Source: Actinomadura roseirufa
GTDB taxonomy: Bacteria > Actinomycetota > Actinomycetes > Streptosporangiales > Streptosporangiaceae
Assembly (NCBI RefSeq): GCF_900659635.1
Contig: NZ_CAACVB010000030.1
Location: 1-52,010 of the forward strand
Length of the DNA: 52,010 bases
Reading direction: 5' to 3'
Shown: positions 1 to 8,386 of the stretch, in pieces
How positions within the stretch are numbered: position 1 is the stretch's first letter
How the letters are laid out: every line of letters starts with the position of its first letter
Position numbers and translations under genes: made by a program
Notes under the pieces: model-generated
Databases searched by the model: none
What the model saw: only the letters and a program-made list of their open reading frames with translations
Told to the model about the DNA's origin: nothing

Positions 1-414
1 GTGCTCGGCGAGCCCGACGCGCTCCAGCCATCCGGCGGCGGCGCGGCGGGCGGCGCGCCTGCCCGCGCCCTGGCAGCGCGGCCCGAACGCGACGTTGTCG
101 AGCGCGCTGAGATGCGGGAAGAGCCGGTAGTCCTGGAAGACCATGCCGATGCCGCGCCGCTCGGGCGGCAGCGGGCGCAGGTCGGTTCCGTCGACCCGGA
201 CGTGCCCGCCGGCGAGCGGGACGAGGCCGGCGAGCGCCCGCAGCGCCGTGCTCTTGCCCGCGCCGTTCGGGCCGAGCAGCGCGACGACCTCGCCGGGCGC
301 CGCGGTGAGGGTGAGATCCAGGTCGAACGCGCCGCGCCGCACGACGAGCCGCGCGTCCAGCCCCGCGTCCGGCCCCGCGTCCAATCCCGCGTCCGGGCCG
401 CCGGTGCCGGTCAC
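1..414 (-). CDS. modC: Molybdate ABC transporter ATPase ModC (3' part outside window)
   Basis: Only the first 138 codons are present; the gene continues off the left edge. It is the nucleotide-binding subunit that would power molybdate import with ModB and ModA. After a Gly/Asp/Ala-rich leader there is a Walker A motif (GPNGAGKST) and a Q-loop region (FQDYRLFPHL). The ABC signature and Walker B lie outside the window. The GTG start overlaps the modB stop by 4 nt (GTGA), indicating translational coupling. Specificity for molybdate rests on the neighbours; the visible part alone would only say importer ATPase. Confidence 0.85.
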   Translation of the reverse strand, partial: MTGTGGPDAGLDAGPDAGLDARLVVRRGAFDLDLTLTAAPGEVVALLGPNGAGKSTALRALAGLVPLAGGHVRVDGTDLRPLPPERRGIGMVFQDYRLFPHLSALDNVAFGPRCQGAGRRAARRAAAGWLERVGLAEH

Positions 415-1244
415 GTGGTGCTCACCCACCGGTCGCGCAGCGCGGCCAGCACGAGCACCGAGACGGCGAGCAGCACCAGGCTGAGCACGATCGCCGCCTG
501 CGGGTCGGTCTCCAGCGCCAGGTAGACGGCCAGCGGCATGGTCTGCGTCCGGCCGGGGAAGTTGCCCGCGAACGTGATCGTCGCGCCGAACTCGCCGAGC
601 GCGCGGGCCCAGCACAGGATCGCGCCCGCCGCGATGCCCGGCGCGACGAGCGGCAGCGTGACCCGGTGGAAGATCGTCCAGCGGCTCGCGCCGAGCGTGG
701 CGGCGGCCTCCTCGTAGCGCAGGTCGGCCGCGCGCAGGGCGCCCTCCACGCTGATCACCAGGAAGGGCATCGCGACGAACGTCTCGGCCAGCACCACCCC
801 GGCCGTGGTGAACGGGAACGTGATCCCGAACGTCTCGTCCAGCCAGCGGCCGGCCAGCCCGCGCCGGCCCAGCGCCAGCAGCAACGCGACGCCGCCGACG
901 ACCGGGGGAAGCACCAGCGGCACGGTGACCAGCGCCCGGACGAGGCGCGCGCCCGGGAACGGCACCCGCGCCAGCACCCACGCCAGCGGCACGCCGAACA
1001 GCAGGCACAGTCCCGTGGCGAGGGTCGCGCTGACCAGTGACAGCCGCAGCGCCTCCAGGACCTGCGGCTCCCCCAGCCGGGTCCCGAGCGTCGACCACGG
1101 CGCGCGGACGAGCAGCCCCGCGAGCGGCAGCACGAGGAAGGCGAGCCCGGCCAGGGCGGGCAGGACGAGGATCCACGGCGGCCGGCCCGGCAGCCGGTCG
1201 GCCGCCGGAGCCCGGCCCGGCGGGCGCCTCCGGAGGCTCACCAT
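411..1244 (-). CDS. modB: Molybdate ABC transporter permease ModB
   Basis: 277-aa inner-membrane permease. A basic N-terminus is followed by several hydrophobic helices. The permease EAA loop (EEAAATLGASRWTIFHRVTL) that docks on the ATPase is near residue 180-200, and FGATITFAGNFPGRTQTM is typical of ModB/CysT permeases. It begins 13 nt after the modA stop and overlaps modC by 4 nt, so modA-modB-modC reads as one operon on the minus strand. Length is normal for ModB. Confidence 0.9.
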   Translation of the reverse strand: MVSLRRRPPGRAPAADRLPGRPPWILVLPALAGLAFLVLPLAGLLVRAPWSTLGTRLGEPQVLEALRLSLVSATLATGLCLLFGVPLAWVLARVPFPGARLVRALVTVPLVLPPVVGGVALLLALGRRGLAGRWLDETFGITFPFTTAGVVLAETFVAMPFLVISVEGALRAADLRYEEAAATLGASRWTIFHRVTLPLVAPGIAAGAILCWARALGEFGATITFAGNFPGRTQTMPLAVYLALETDPQAAIVLSLVLLAVSVLVLAALRDRWVSTT

Positions 1245-1257
1245 CGCCCGGACGGCC

Positions 1258-2046
1258 TCACGGCGACTCGAACCCCGCCCGCGTCAGCTCCGCCCTCCCC
1301 ACGGGGCCCAGCACGAGCTGGACGAACTCCTTCGCCAGCGCGGCGTGCGGCGCCTTGGCCACCGTGGCGATCGGATAGTCGTTGATCGCCTTGGCGGACT
1401 CGGCGAACTCCACGCCCTTTACCTGCCCGGTCGCCGCGCGCGCGTCGGTGCGGTACACGAGCCCGGCGTCGGCCTCCCCGAGCCGCACCTTGGTGAGGAC
1501 GGCCTTGACGTCCTGCTCCTGCGAGGCGGGCCGCACCGTGACACCGGCCGCGCCCAGCGCCTTCTTCGCGGCGGCGCCGCAGGGGACCTGCTCGGCGCAC
1601 AGCACGACCTTCAGGCCGGGACGGGCGAGATCGCTCACCTTCGCGACCTTGCCGGGGTTGTCGCCGGGAACGGCGATGACCAGGCGGTTGCGGGTGAAGA
1701 CCTGCGGCGCGGCGGCGTCGCCCGCGTCGGTCACGGTCTTCATGGTGGCGGGGCTGGCGGCGGCGAACACGTCCGCGGGCGCGCCCTGGGTGATCTGCTG
1801 GGCCAGCCCGGAGCTGCCGCCGAAGTTGAACTTGACCTTCACCCCGGGGTGGGAGCCCTCGAAGGACTTCCCGAGGGCGGTGAAGGTCTCGGTGAGCGAG
1901 GCCGCGGCGAAGACGGTGAGGGTCCCGCCGCCGCTCGGGCCGCTCGGGCGGGACTCGTCGTCCCCGCCGGTGTCGCCGCAGCCCGCCGCGCCCGCGAGCA
2001 CGGCGGCCGCCAGGGCCGCGACGGCGGCCGGGATGCGCTTGAACAC
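1258..2046 (-). CDS. modA: Molybdate-binding lipoprotein ModA
   Basis: 262-aa extracytoplasmic substrate-binding protein. The N-terminus is a lipoprotein signal (MFKRIPAAVAALAAAVLAG, then AAGC with the lipidated Cys near residue 23) followed by a Gly/Ser/Asp linker. The mature part carries ModA features: TVFAAASLTETF at the domain start, FNFGGSSGLAQQI, GAPADVFAAAS and a late DAGLVYRTDA. It captures molybdate (possibly tungstate) and delivers it to ModB. It is the first gene of modABC, 25 nt after the regulator gene. Confidence 0.92.
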   Translation of the reverse strand: MFKRIPAAVAALAAAVLAGAAGCGDTGGDDESRPSGPSGGGTLTVFAAASLTETFTALGKSFEGSHPGVKVKFNFGGSSGLAQQITQGAPADVFAAASPATMKTVTDAGDAAAPQVFTRNRLVIAVPGDNPGKVAKVSDLARPGLKVVLCAEQVPCGAAAKKALGAAGVTVRPASQEQDVKAVLTKVRLGEADAGLVYRTDARAATGQVKGVEFAESAKAINDYPIATVAKAPHAALAKEFVQLVLGPVGRAELTRAGFESP

Positions 2047-2071
2047 GTGTCCTCCTCGGGGGGAGCCGGGG

Positions 2072-2491
2072 TCAGCCCGGCTCGGCGACTTCGACGACGA
2101 CGTTGGTGGACTTCACGACGGCCTCCGCGACCACGCCCACGCGCAGCCCGAGCTCGTCGGCGGCCTCCCGGCTCATCAGCGAGACCACGCGGAACGGGCC
2201 GGCCTGGATCTCCACCTGGGCCATCACCCCGTCCCGGACGACCTCGGTGACGATGCCGCGCAGCCGGTTGCGCGCCGAGGAGAACCGTTCGGCCTGGTCG
2301 GGCGGGCCGGCCGTGCCCGCGCCCTGGCGCGCCTGGCCGCGCACGAACGCGGCGAGCTCGGTGCCCGGGACCCGCCGGTGGCCGTGCTCGTCGCGCTCGG
2401 CCGGCAGGCGCCCGCCGTCCACCCAGCGCCGGACGGTGTCGGCGCTGACGCCGAGCAACGCCGCCGCCTCACTGATCCTGAACGTCGTCAC
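2072..2491 (-). CDS. MopR-like HTH/TOBE molybdate-responsive protein
   Basis: 139 aa. Residues 1-50 form a MerR/excisionase-type helix-turn-helix (FRISEAAALLGVSADTVRRW). Residues about 70-135 form a single Mop/TOBE domain (SARNRLRGIVTEVV, then VSLMSREAADELGL and a final VVKSTNVVVEV), which binds molybdate. The combination suggests an intracellular molybdate sensor that regulates the modABC genes immediately downstream (25-nt gap). Direct DNA binding is inferred from the HTH. Such HTH-TOBE proteins often accompany mod operons in actinobacteria. Confidence 0.85.
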   Translation of the reverse strand: MTTFRISEAAALLGVSADTVRRWVDGGRLPAERDEHGHRRVPGTELAAFVRGQARQGAGTAGPPDQAERFSSARNRLRGIVTEVVRDGVMAQVEIQAGPFRVVSLMSREAADELGLRVGVVAEAVVKSTNVVVEVAEPG

Positions 2492-2544
2492 GCGCCCAGG
2501 TTAGCGCCTCGCTTCTGCGAGCCCTGCATCGCCTCAAGGCTGGA

Positions 2545-2580
2545 AGATGCAAGGCCATCGGTGCGACATCTCTGGCATCT
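2545..2580. promoter_or_regulatory. Inverted repeat upstream of the mod regulator
   Basis: In the 143-bp gap before the HTH/TOBE gene, AGATGC (2545-2550) and GCATCT (2575-2580) form an inverted repeat separated by 24 bp. The gap is less GC-rich than the flanking genes. It is a candidate operator or leader structure for the mod operon. I could not see a convincing -10/-35 pair or a recognisable Moco riboswitch. Confidence 0.25.
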
Positions 2581-2634
2581 GCGCTACCCATGGACCTTCG
2601 GGACAGCGCCCGTCAGCCCTTCCCATCGGACCGG

Positions 2635-3795
2635 TCAGCGGGCCGTCGCGCCGTCGCTCGGATCCGGCCGGACGGCGAGCACCTGGGCGATCATTCCGAT
2701 CGTCGCCCAGTCCACCAGCCCCTCCCGGACGATCCGGCCGAACGGGCGGACCTCGACGCGGGTGATCTCACCGTCGGCGGCCACGCCCTGCGGGCCCGCC
2801 GCGCGGAGCCGTGCCAGCTCGCCCGCGGTGACCTCGGCGGAGAACAGGTGCGCCCGGTGCGCGGACGTAGTGGCGGCGACCTGGCGCGCGCCGTGCGCGC
2901 GCAGCCGGTCGGGCGCGAGGACCAGCCCGGTCTCCTCGGCCACCTCCGCCACCGCCGTCCGCAGCGGCCCGCCCGGCCCGGACCCGCCGGGCAGCTCGTG
3001 CACGAACCCGTCCGCCGCGGCGCCCGGGACGCGGAACTCCCGTACGAGCGCCACCTCGGTCTCCTCCGGCGCGGCGGGCGGGCCGTGCAGCACGACGACC
3101 GAGATGTCCGGCCGCGCGATCACGATCTCGTTGTCCTTCACCCGGTCCTCCGCCGCGACGTGGACCCGCGCGTGCAGGCCCCAGTACACGCCGAAGCGGA
3201 ACACCACCCGCGCGCCGACCAGGACGTTCCCCGCGCCGCGCTGCGCCGCGTACCAGCGCTGGAACGGCTCGCCGCGCCACAGCAGCAGCGGCACCTCCCG
3301 CTCGCCGCCCGTCCGCGGCGCGCCGGTCCCGATCCGGTCGAGCGCCGCCGCCACGGTGCCCGGCAGGTCGTCGGCGACGGGCACGCCGCGCTTGCGCGCG
3401 TAGTGCAGCAGATAGCGGTTGCCGGGCGCGTCCGGCGGGGCGCCGAACACCGCGCGGCCGCTGTCGTGCCACATGCCCCACTCCACGTTGGTCGTGAAGG
3501 CGGGCATGGTCACGGGCTCGCGCGGCACGTAGAACAGGACCTCGTCCGACAGGTGCAGGCAGCGCTCCTCCCACTCGACCTGACCGGTGTAGTCGGCGTA
3601 CCGCCGGCGTGGGTCCTCGGGCACGAAGACCACGAGCCGCCCGCCGCGCCAGCCGCGGCGCAGCTCGGCGACCGCGTCCGGCCGCCAGGACGGGACGGCG
3701 GCGTCGCGGGGCGTGGGCCCGGCCAGGAACACCGCCGCGTCCCAGGCGTCCGGCGGCTCCTCCCGGGCGTGGACGACGTGAACGTCAGGCGCCAT
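2635..3795 (-). CDS. Nucleoside 2-deoxyribosyltransferase-like / Nudix fusion protein
   Basis: 386 aa, apparently cytosolic, with two enzyme-like domains. Residues 1-140 resemble the nucleoside 2-deoxyribosyltransferase-like family: FLAGPTPR, PSWRPDA, VVFVPE, QVEWEERCL, LFYVPRE and TTNVEWG in the expected order. Residues about 190-375 are a Nudix fold (residues 225-255 then the box at 270-291). The Nudix box is imperfect: the core reads AEVAEETGL, keeping the metal-binding EVAEE glutamates but lacking the usual Arg and upstream Glu. The pair suggests cleavage or salvage of a modified nucleoside or nucleotide; the substrate is unknown. It is a single gene flanked by the mod locus and a divergent membrane protein. 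Confidence 0.7.
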   Translation of the reverse strand: MAPDVHVVHAREEPPDAWDAAVFLAGPTPRDAAVPSWRPDAVAELRRGWRGGRLVVFVPEDPRRRYADYTGQVEWEERCLHLSDEVLFYVPREPVTMPAFTTNVEWGMWHDSGRAVFGAPPDAPGNRYLLHYARKRGVPVADDLPGTVAAALDRIGTGAPRTGGEREVPLLLWRGEPFQRWYAAQRGAGNVLVGARVVFRFGVYWGLHARVHVAAEDRVKDNEIVIARPDISVVVLHGPPAAPEETEVALVREFRVPGAAADGFVHELPGGSGPGGPLRTAVAEVAEETGLVLAPDRLRAHGARQVAATTSAHRAHLFSAEVTAGELARLRAAGPQGVAADGEITRVEVRPFGRIVREGLVDWATIGMIAQVLAVRPDPSDGATAR

Positions 3796-3904
3796 GAAGC
3801 CGGTTTCCTCTCAATGCGCCGTAGAGCGTCGCGCTTGGGGCGGTCCGCTCCGGGTAAAGGGGTTTCACACCAAGAATCACACAGCCGGATCAAGAGGAGC
3901 GATC

Positions 3905-4528
3905 ATGGCTGGGACCAGACGGGCACCGCGCGCCCGGAGCATCACCGCCGGGATGCTGCTGGTGGTACTCGGGCTGTGGGGCGGGTCGCTGCCCTTCGCC
4001 GGCCCCTACCTCGACTTCGGATTCGCACCGGACGACCCGTGGGTCTTCGACACCGGCCGGCTGCAGCTCAGCATCGCGCCGGCCGCGGCCACCGTCCTCG
4101 GCGGCCTCGTCGTGCTCGCCGGGGGCCGCCGCGCCGTCGTGGCCGCCGGCGCGGCGCTCGCGGTGCTGGGCGGGGCCTGGTTCACGGTCGGCGGACCGGT
4201 CGCCGCGCTGTGGGACGTCCACGGCGTGGGCGATCCGCTCGGCGCGCAGGAGGGGCGGCGGGTCGCCGAGCAGCTGTCCGGATTCACCGCCCTCGGCGTC
4301 GTCATCGTGTTCCTCGGCGCGCTGGCGCTCGGCCGCGCCACCGGCGCCGGGGCCCGGGAGGCCGAGGCGTCCGGCGAGCCGCCCGAGGGCGACCACAAGA
4401 CGACGCAGCCGCTGGTGTACGGGCGTTACGCCCGGCAGAACACCCCGCCCGGTCCGGTGCCCCGCCCGGCGCCGCCGTTCCCGGGCGACCGGCCCGTGGC
4501 GGGCGAGCGGGGCCGTCCCGACCTGTAG
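3905..4528 (+). CDS. Membrane protein of unknown function
   Basis: 207 aa if translation starts at the ATG preceded by AGAGGAG with 5-6 nt spacing; an in-frame upstream start has no such site. Hydrophobic stretches lie near residues 12-30, 58-75, 80-97 and 130-150, then a hydrophilic tail rich in Pro, Gly and charged residues. This predicts about four membrane helices with a cytosolic C-terminus. I do not recognise the family. It is the only plus-strand gene in the first 19 kb and converges on der, with only 32 bp between the stops. Confidence 0.65.
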   Translation: MAGTRRAPRARSITAGMLLVVLGLWGGSLPFAGPYLDFGFAPDDPWVFDTGRLQLSIAPAAATVLGGLVVLAGGRRAVVAAGAALAVLGGAWFTVGGPVAALWDVHGVGDPLGAQEGRRVAEQLSGFTALGVVIVFLGALALGRATGAGAREAEASGEPPEGDHKTTQPLVYGRYARQNTPPGPVPRPAPPFPGDRPVAGERGRPDL

Positions 4529-4560
4529 CCGCCCCGTCCGTGACCGGGCCGGGCGGCGGG

Positions 4561-5949
4561 CTACTTCCTGGCGTTCTTGCCGCGCTTCTCGCGGATCTTC
4601 ATCGTGATGTCCAGCGGCGTGCCCGCGAAGCCGAACTCCTCGCGCAGCCTCCGCTCGATGAACCGCCGGTACCCCTCCTCCAGGAACCCGGAGGTGAACA
4701 GCACGAACCGCGGCGGCCGCACCCCCGCCTGCGTCGCGAACAGCACGCGCGGCTGCTTGCCGCCGCGCACCGGGTGCGGGTGGGAGTTGACCAGGTCGGC
4801 GAAGAACTGGTTGAGCTTGGACGTCGGGACGCGGGTGCTCCAGCCCTCCAGCGCCGTCTCGATACCGGGAACCAGCTTCTCCATGTGCCGGCCGGTCTTG
4901 GCGGAGACGTTCACCCGCGGCGCCCACCGCGCGTTGTGCAGCTGCCGGTCGATCTCGCGCTCCAGGTAGTGGCGGCGCTCCTCGTCCAGCAGGTCCCACT
5001 TGTTGTAGGCGACGACCAGCGCCCGGCCCGACTCCACCACCATCGTGATGATCCGCAGGTCCTGCTCGGCGAGCGGCTCGGCGGCGTCCACCAGCACGAC
5101 CGCGACCTCGGCGCGTTCCAGCGCGGACTGGGTCCGCAGCGTCGCGTAGAAGTCGGCGCCCTGGTTCTCCCGGTGCCGCCGCCGGATGCCCGCCGTGTCG
5201 ATGAACCGCCAGGTCCGGCCGCCGAGCTCGATCATCTCGTCGATCGGGTCGCGGGTCGTGCCCGCCACGGCGTCCACGACGGCGCGGGTCTCCCCCGCCA
5301 GCTGGTTCAGCAGGCTGGACTTGCCGACGTTCGGCCGGCCCAGCAGCGCCACCCGGCGCGGGCCGTCCGGCTCGCCGAACGTCTCGGCGGGAGCCGGGGC
5401 GGGCAGCGCCGCCAGCACCGCGTCGAGCAGGTCGCCGCTGCCGCGCCCGTGCAGGGCGCTGACCGGGTGCGGCTCGCCGATGCCGAGCGACCACAGCAGC
5501 GCCGCGTCCGCCTCGGCGCCCACGTCGTCGACCTTGTTGGCCACCAGCACCACCGGCTTGCCGGCGCGGCGCAGGATCTCCACCACGGCCTCGTCCACGT
5601 CGGTGGCGCCCACGGTCGCGTCGACCACGAACATCACGACGTCGGCGAGGTCGACCGCGAGCCGCGCCTGCTCGGCGATGGCCGCGGCCAGCCCGGACGC
5701 GTCCGGCAGCCAGCCGCCGGTGTCGACGACCGTGAACCGCCGTCCCGACCAGGTCGCGTCGTAGGCGACCCGGTCGCGGGTCACGCCCGGCACGTCCTCC
5801 ACGACGGCCTCACGGCGCCCGAGGATGCGGTTGACCAGGGTGGACTTGCCGACGTTCGGGCGTCCCACGACGGCCATGACCGGCGCGGGGCCGGTGTCCT
5901 CGTCGACGTCCTCGACGACGTCGACCGTCTCGATCTCGTATTCGCTCAC
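4561..5949 (-). CDS. der: Ribosome-assembly GTPase Der (EngA)
   Basis: 462 aa with the hallmark double GTPase. The first G domain starts at [15 protein letters not shown] and carries DTGGW and NKVD; the second starts at [14 protein letters not shown] and carries DTAGI and NKWD. A KH-like C-terminal domain follows and ends in basic residues ([12 protein letters not shown]). Der acts in 50S subunit maturation. The GTG start is chosen because the protein then begins SEYEIETVD, a short acidic leader before the first G1 motif; the reading frame extends upstream without homology. It lies 32 nt after cmk, the usual actinobacterial order. Confidence 0.95.
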   Translation of the reverse strand: MSEYEIETVDVVEDVDEDTGPAPVMAVVGRPNVGKSTLVNRILGRREAVVEDVPGVTRDRVAYDATWSGRRFTVVDTGGWLPDASGLAAAIAEQARLAVDLADVVMFVVDATVGATDVDEAVVEILRRAGKPVVLVANKVDDVGAEADAALLWSLGIGEPHPVSALHGRGSGDLLDAVLAALPAPAPAETFGEPDGPRRVALLGRPNVGKSSLLNQLAGETRAVVDAVAGTTRDPIDEMIELGGRTWRFIDTAGIRRRHRENQGADFYATLRTQSALERAEVAVVLVDAAEPLAEQDLRIITMVVESGRALVVAYNKWDLLDEERRHYLEREIDRQLHNARWAPRVNVSAKTGRHMEKLVPGIETALEGWSTRVPTSKLNQFFADLVNSHPHPVRGGKQPRVLFATQAGVRPPRFVLFTSGFLEEGYRRFIERRLREEFGFAGTPLDITMKIREKRGKNARK

Positions 5950-5981
5950 TGTCTCGTCCCCACGGGCCTGCGGGCGCCCGC

Positions 5982-6644
5982 TCACTCCTGCTCTTTGGCG
6001 AGGCGGACGACCGCCTCGATGACCTCGTCGAGCGTCAGCTCGGTCGAGTCGATCTCGTGCGCGCCCGCGGCCACGGCCAGCGGCGACGCCCGGCGGGTGG
6101 AGTCCAGCCGGTCCCGGCGGGCCTGCTCGTCCAGCGTGACGGTCACCGAGGCGCCCGGGTCGGCCGCCAGGTCCTTCGCGCGGCGCCGCGCGCGCACCTC
6201 GTCGCTGGCGGTGAGGTACACCTTGACCGGCGCGTCCGGGGCGACGACCGTGCCGATGTCGCGGCCCTCCACCACGATCCCCCCGGCCCCGATGATCTCC
6301 CGCTGCAGCTCCACCAGCCGCGCGCGGACCGCCGGGACGGCGCTGACGGCGCTGACGGCGTTGGTGACCTCGCGGGTGCGGATCGGCCCGGACACGTCCG
6401 CGCCGTCCACGGTGATCGTGGGCCCGTCGGGGTCGGTGCCGGACTCGAGCACCGGGTCCTGGGCCCGCGCCGCCACGGCGGCGGCGTCCTCCACCGGCAC
6501 GCCGTTGCGCAGCATCCACCACGTCACGGCGCGGTACATCGCACCGGTGTCGAGGTAGCGCAGCCCGAGCGCGCGGGCGACGCCCTTGGACGCGCTGGAC
6601 TTGCCCGACCCGGAGGGGCCGTCCATGGCGATGACGAGCGGCAC
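5982..6644 (-). CDS. cmk: Cytidylate kinase
   Basis: 220 aa; phosphorylates CMP and dCMP using ATP. The P-loop is at the N-terminus ([18 protein letters not shown]), followed by [16 protein letters not shown]. The CMP-specific insert and the [20 protein letters not shown] and RRAKDL motifs are present. It is directly upstream of der and downstream of tyrA. The family is well conserved, so function is secure. Confidence 0.95.
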   Translation of the reverse strand: MPLVIAMDGPSGSGKSSASKGVARALGLRYLDTGAMYRAVTWWMLRNGVPVEDAAAVAARAQDPVLESGTDPDGPTITVDGADVSGPIRTREVTNAVSAVSAVPAVRARLVELQREIIGAGGIVVEGRDIGTVVAPDAPVKVYLTASDEVRARRRAKDLAADPGASVTVTLDEQARRDRLDSTRRASPLAVAAGAHEIDSTELTLDEVIEAVVRLAKEQE

Positions 6645-6723
6645 GATCGCTCCTTCTCTCTGCGTGGGTGCCCGCCGGCGGCGGGCGGGCGGCGTTCAGC
6701 GCCGCGCCGGTGCGTGAGTACGT

Positions 6724-6749
6724 GTCCCTCGTACAGGTCCCTCGTACAG
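6724..6749. repeat. 13-bp tandem direct repeat before cmk
   Basis: GTCCCTCGTACAG occurs twice back to back (6724-6736 and 6737-6749) in the 170-bp gap between the tyrA stop and the cmk start. Each unit contains the palindrome GTAC. It could be an operator pair in a cmk-der promoter or a neutral slippage product. Confidence 0.6.
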
Positions 6750-6814
6750 GCCCCAGCCCATCAGGCTACCGGGCCGCGGCCACCGCCACGGCCCGTCCGG
6801 GCCCCGGGAGGCCG

Positions 6815-7987
6815 CTACCCGGGGACCGACCAGCCGCGGCCGCGCAGCTCGGTGGCCAGCCGCTCGGCCTCGCCCGGCACGACCGAGATCTCCAGGACGC
6901 CCAGCGGGCGGCCCGGCGAGTGCTCGATCGTCACGTCCTCGATGTTGACCCCGGCGATCCCCGCCGCCTGGAAGATCATCGCCAGCTCGCCGGGGCGGTC
7001 CGGGATGACCACCTGGACGGTGGCGTAGGCGGAGGCGTCCCCGCCGTGCTTGCCGGGGATCCGGGACCGGCCCGCGTTCCCGCGCAGCAGCAGGTCGGCG
7101 ACGTGCCGGGCGGCCTCCTCGCTGCCGTCGCGCAGCAGCGAGGCGGCCACGGCCAGGTCGGTGGCGACGGCCTCCAGCACGTCCGCGACGGACGCCGCGT
7201 TCGCCGACAGGATCCCGATCCACAGCCGCGGGTCGCCGGCCGCGATCCGGGTGACGTCCCGCACGCCCTGCCCGGACAGGCCGAGCGCCACGTCGTCGGC
7301 GCCGGTGAGGCGGGCCGCGACGGCGGCCGACACCACGTGCGGCGCGTGCGAGACGAGCGCGACGGCCCGGTCGTGCTCGGCCGCGTCGACCGTCACCGGC
7401 ATCGCGCCGCAGTCCCGGGCGAGGGCGGTCACGGCCGCGACCGCCTCCGGCGCGGTCCGCGGCGTCGCGCACAGCGCCCACGGACGGCCGAGGAACAGGT
7501 CGGCGCGGGCCGCCGACGGCCCGGACCGCTCGCTCCCGGCCAGCGGGTGCCCCGGCACGAACGCGGACAGGTCGCAGCCCAGCTCGGCGGCCTGCTCCAG
7601 CGGCAGCCGCTTGACGCTGGCCACGTCGGTGTAGGCGGCGGCCAGGCCGCGCTTCTGCGCGTCCAGGAGGCCGACGGCGACCGCGGCGGGCGGCACGGCC
7701 AGCACCGCCAGGTCGGCGGGCCGGTCCAGGGCGCCGTCCGGCAGCGGTTCGCCCGCGCCGAGCTCCACGGCCATCGCCAGTGCCGCGGGGTCACGGTCGG
7801 CAAGCAGGACCTCGGCGCCGCGCTCGCGCACGGCCAGCGCGATCGAGGTGCCGATGAGCCCCGTCCCGATCACGACGACGCGGCCGAGCGCGCCGCCTCC
7901 GGGCTCGCCGCCCGCGCCCGCGGGCCCGGAGGCCCCCACCTGGTTCACGCTGCCCTCGTCCTCGCTGCCCTCGCTCACGGCGGCCAC
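6815..7987 (-). CDS. tyrA: Prephenate dehydrogenase TyrA with C-terminal ACT domain
   Basis: 390 aa from the first GTG; GTG at 7978 gives a slightly shorter protein with a comparable ribosome site. The Rossmann dinucleotide motif GTGLIGTS is near residues 41-48 after a Gly/Ala-rich leader. The HPLAGSERSG motif of prephenate dehydrogenases is present. The C-terminal 75 residues form an ACT domain (VQVVIPDRPGELAMIFQAAG), consistent with feedback control by an aromatic amino acid. It follows aroH almost without a gap, so two steps of tyrosine synthesis (chorismate to prephenate to 4-hydroxyphenylpyruvate) are adjacent. Confidence 0.9.
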   Translation of the reverse strand: MAAVSEGSEDEGSVNQVGASGPAGAGGEPGGGALGRVVVIGTGLIGTSIALAVRERGAEVLLADRDPAALAMAVELGAGEPLPDGALDRPADLAVLAVPPAAVAVGLLDAQKRGLAAAYTDVASVKRLPLEQAAELGCDLSAFVPGHPLAGSERSGPSAARADLFLGRPWALCATPRTAPEAVAAVTALARDCGAMPVTVDAAEHDRAVALVSHAPHVVSAAVAARLTGADDVALGLSGQGVRDVTRIAAGDPRLWIGILSANAASVADVLEAVATDLAVAASLLRDGSEEAARHVADLLLRGNAGRSRIPGKHGGDASAYATVQVVIPDRPGELAMIFQAAGIAGVNIEDVTIEHSPGRPLGVLEISVVPGEAERLATELRGRGWSVPG

Positions 7988-7988
7988 C

Positions 7989-8351
7989 CTACTGCGCGAT
8001 GTCGAGGCGCAGGGCCGTCGCGCCGCGCAGGTACACGTGCTGGATCTCCGACCGCGGCCGGGCGGTCTCCACGTGCGCCATCAGCCGGATCACCCGGGGC
8101 AGCGCGTGCGGGACGCCGATCTCGGTCGCGCACAGCAGCGGCACCTCGTGGAACCCCAGCTTGCGCGCGGCGAGCGCCGGGAACTCCGCCGTCAGGTCCG
8201 GCGTCACCGTGAAGATCACGCTGATGACGTCGTCGGTGCTCAGCTCGTTGCGGGCCATCACCTCGGCGACCAGCTCCGCCGTCGCCGAGAGGATCTGGTC
8301 CCGCTCGTCGGCGTCGATCTGCGTCGCCCCACGGACCGCGCGTACCGCCAC
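7989..8351 (-). CDS. aroH: Monofunctional chorismate mutase, AroH class
   Basis: 120 aa from a GTG start. It matches the Bacillus-type AroH fold, not the AroQ helical fold: N-terminal RAVRGATQIDADE (substrate-binding Arg), CATEIGVPHALPRVIRL (active-site Cys/Glu and Arg) and the C-terminal HVYLRGATALR with the expected Tyr. It converts chorismate to prephenate, the substrate of TyrA encoded 1 nt downstream. Confidence 0.93.
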   Translation of the reverse strand: MAVRAVRGATQIDADERDQILSATAELVAEVMARNELSTDDVISVIFTVTPDLTAEFPALAARKLGFHEVPLLCATEIGVPHALPRVIRLMAHVETARPRSEIQHVYLRGATALRLDIAQ

Positions 8352-8386
8352 AGCTCGTTCCCCTCCTCGTCCTCGGTCCGCCCGGC

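Noticed and set aside
2492..2634. Molybdenum-cofactor riboswitch ahead of the mod genes
   Set aside because: The gap has an inverted repeat but not the recognisable conserved segments of that RNA.
2590..6558. Very long plus-strand open frame (over 1,300 codons)
   Set aside because: It lies antisense to the Nudix fusion, der and cmk; the translation is Arg/Gly/Ala-rich without domain motifs, a GC-rich artefact.
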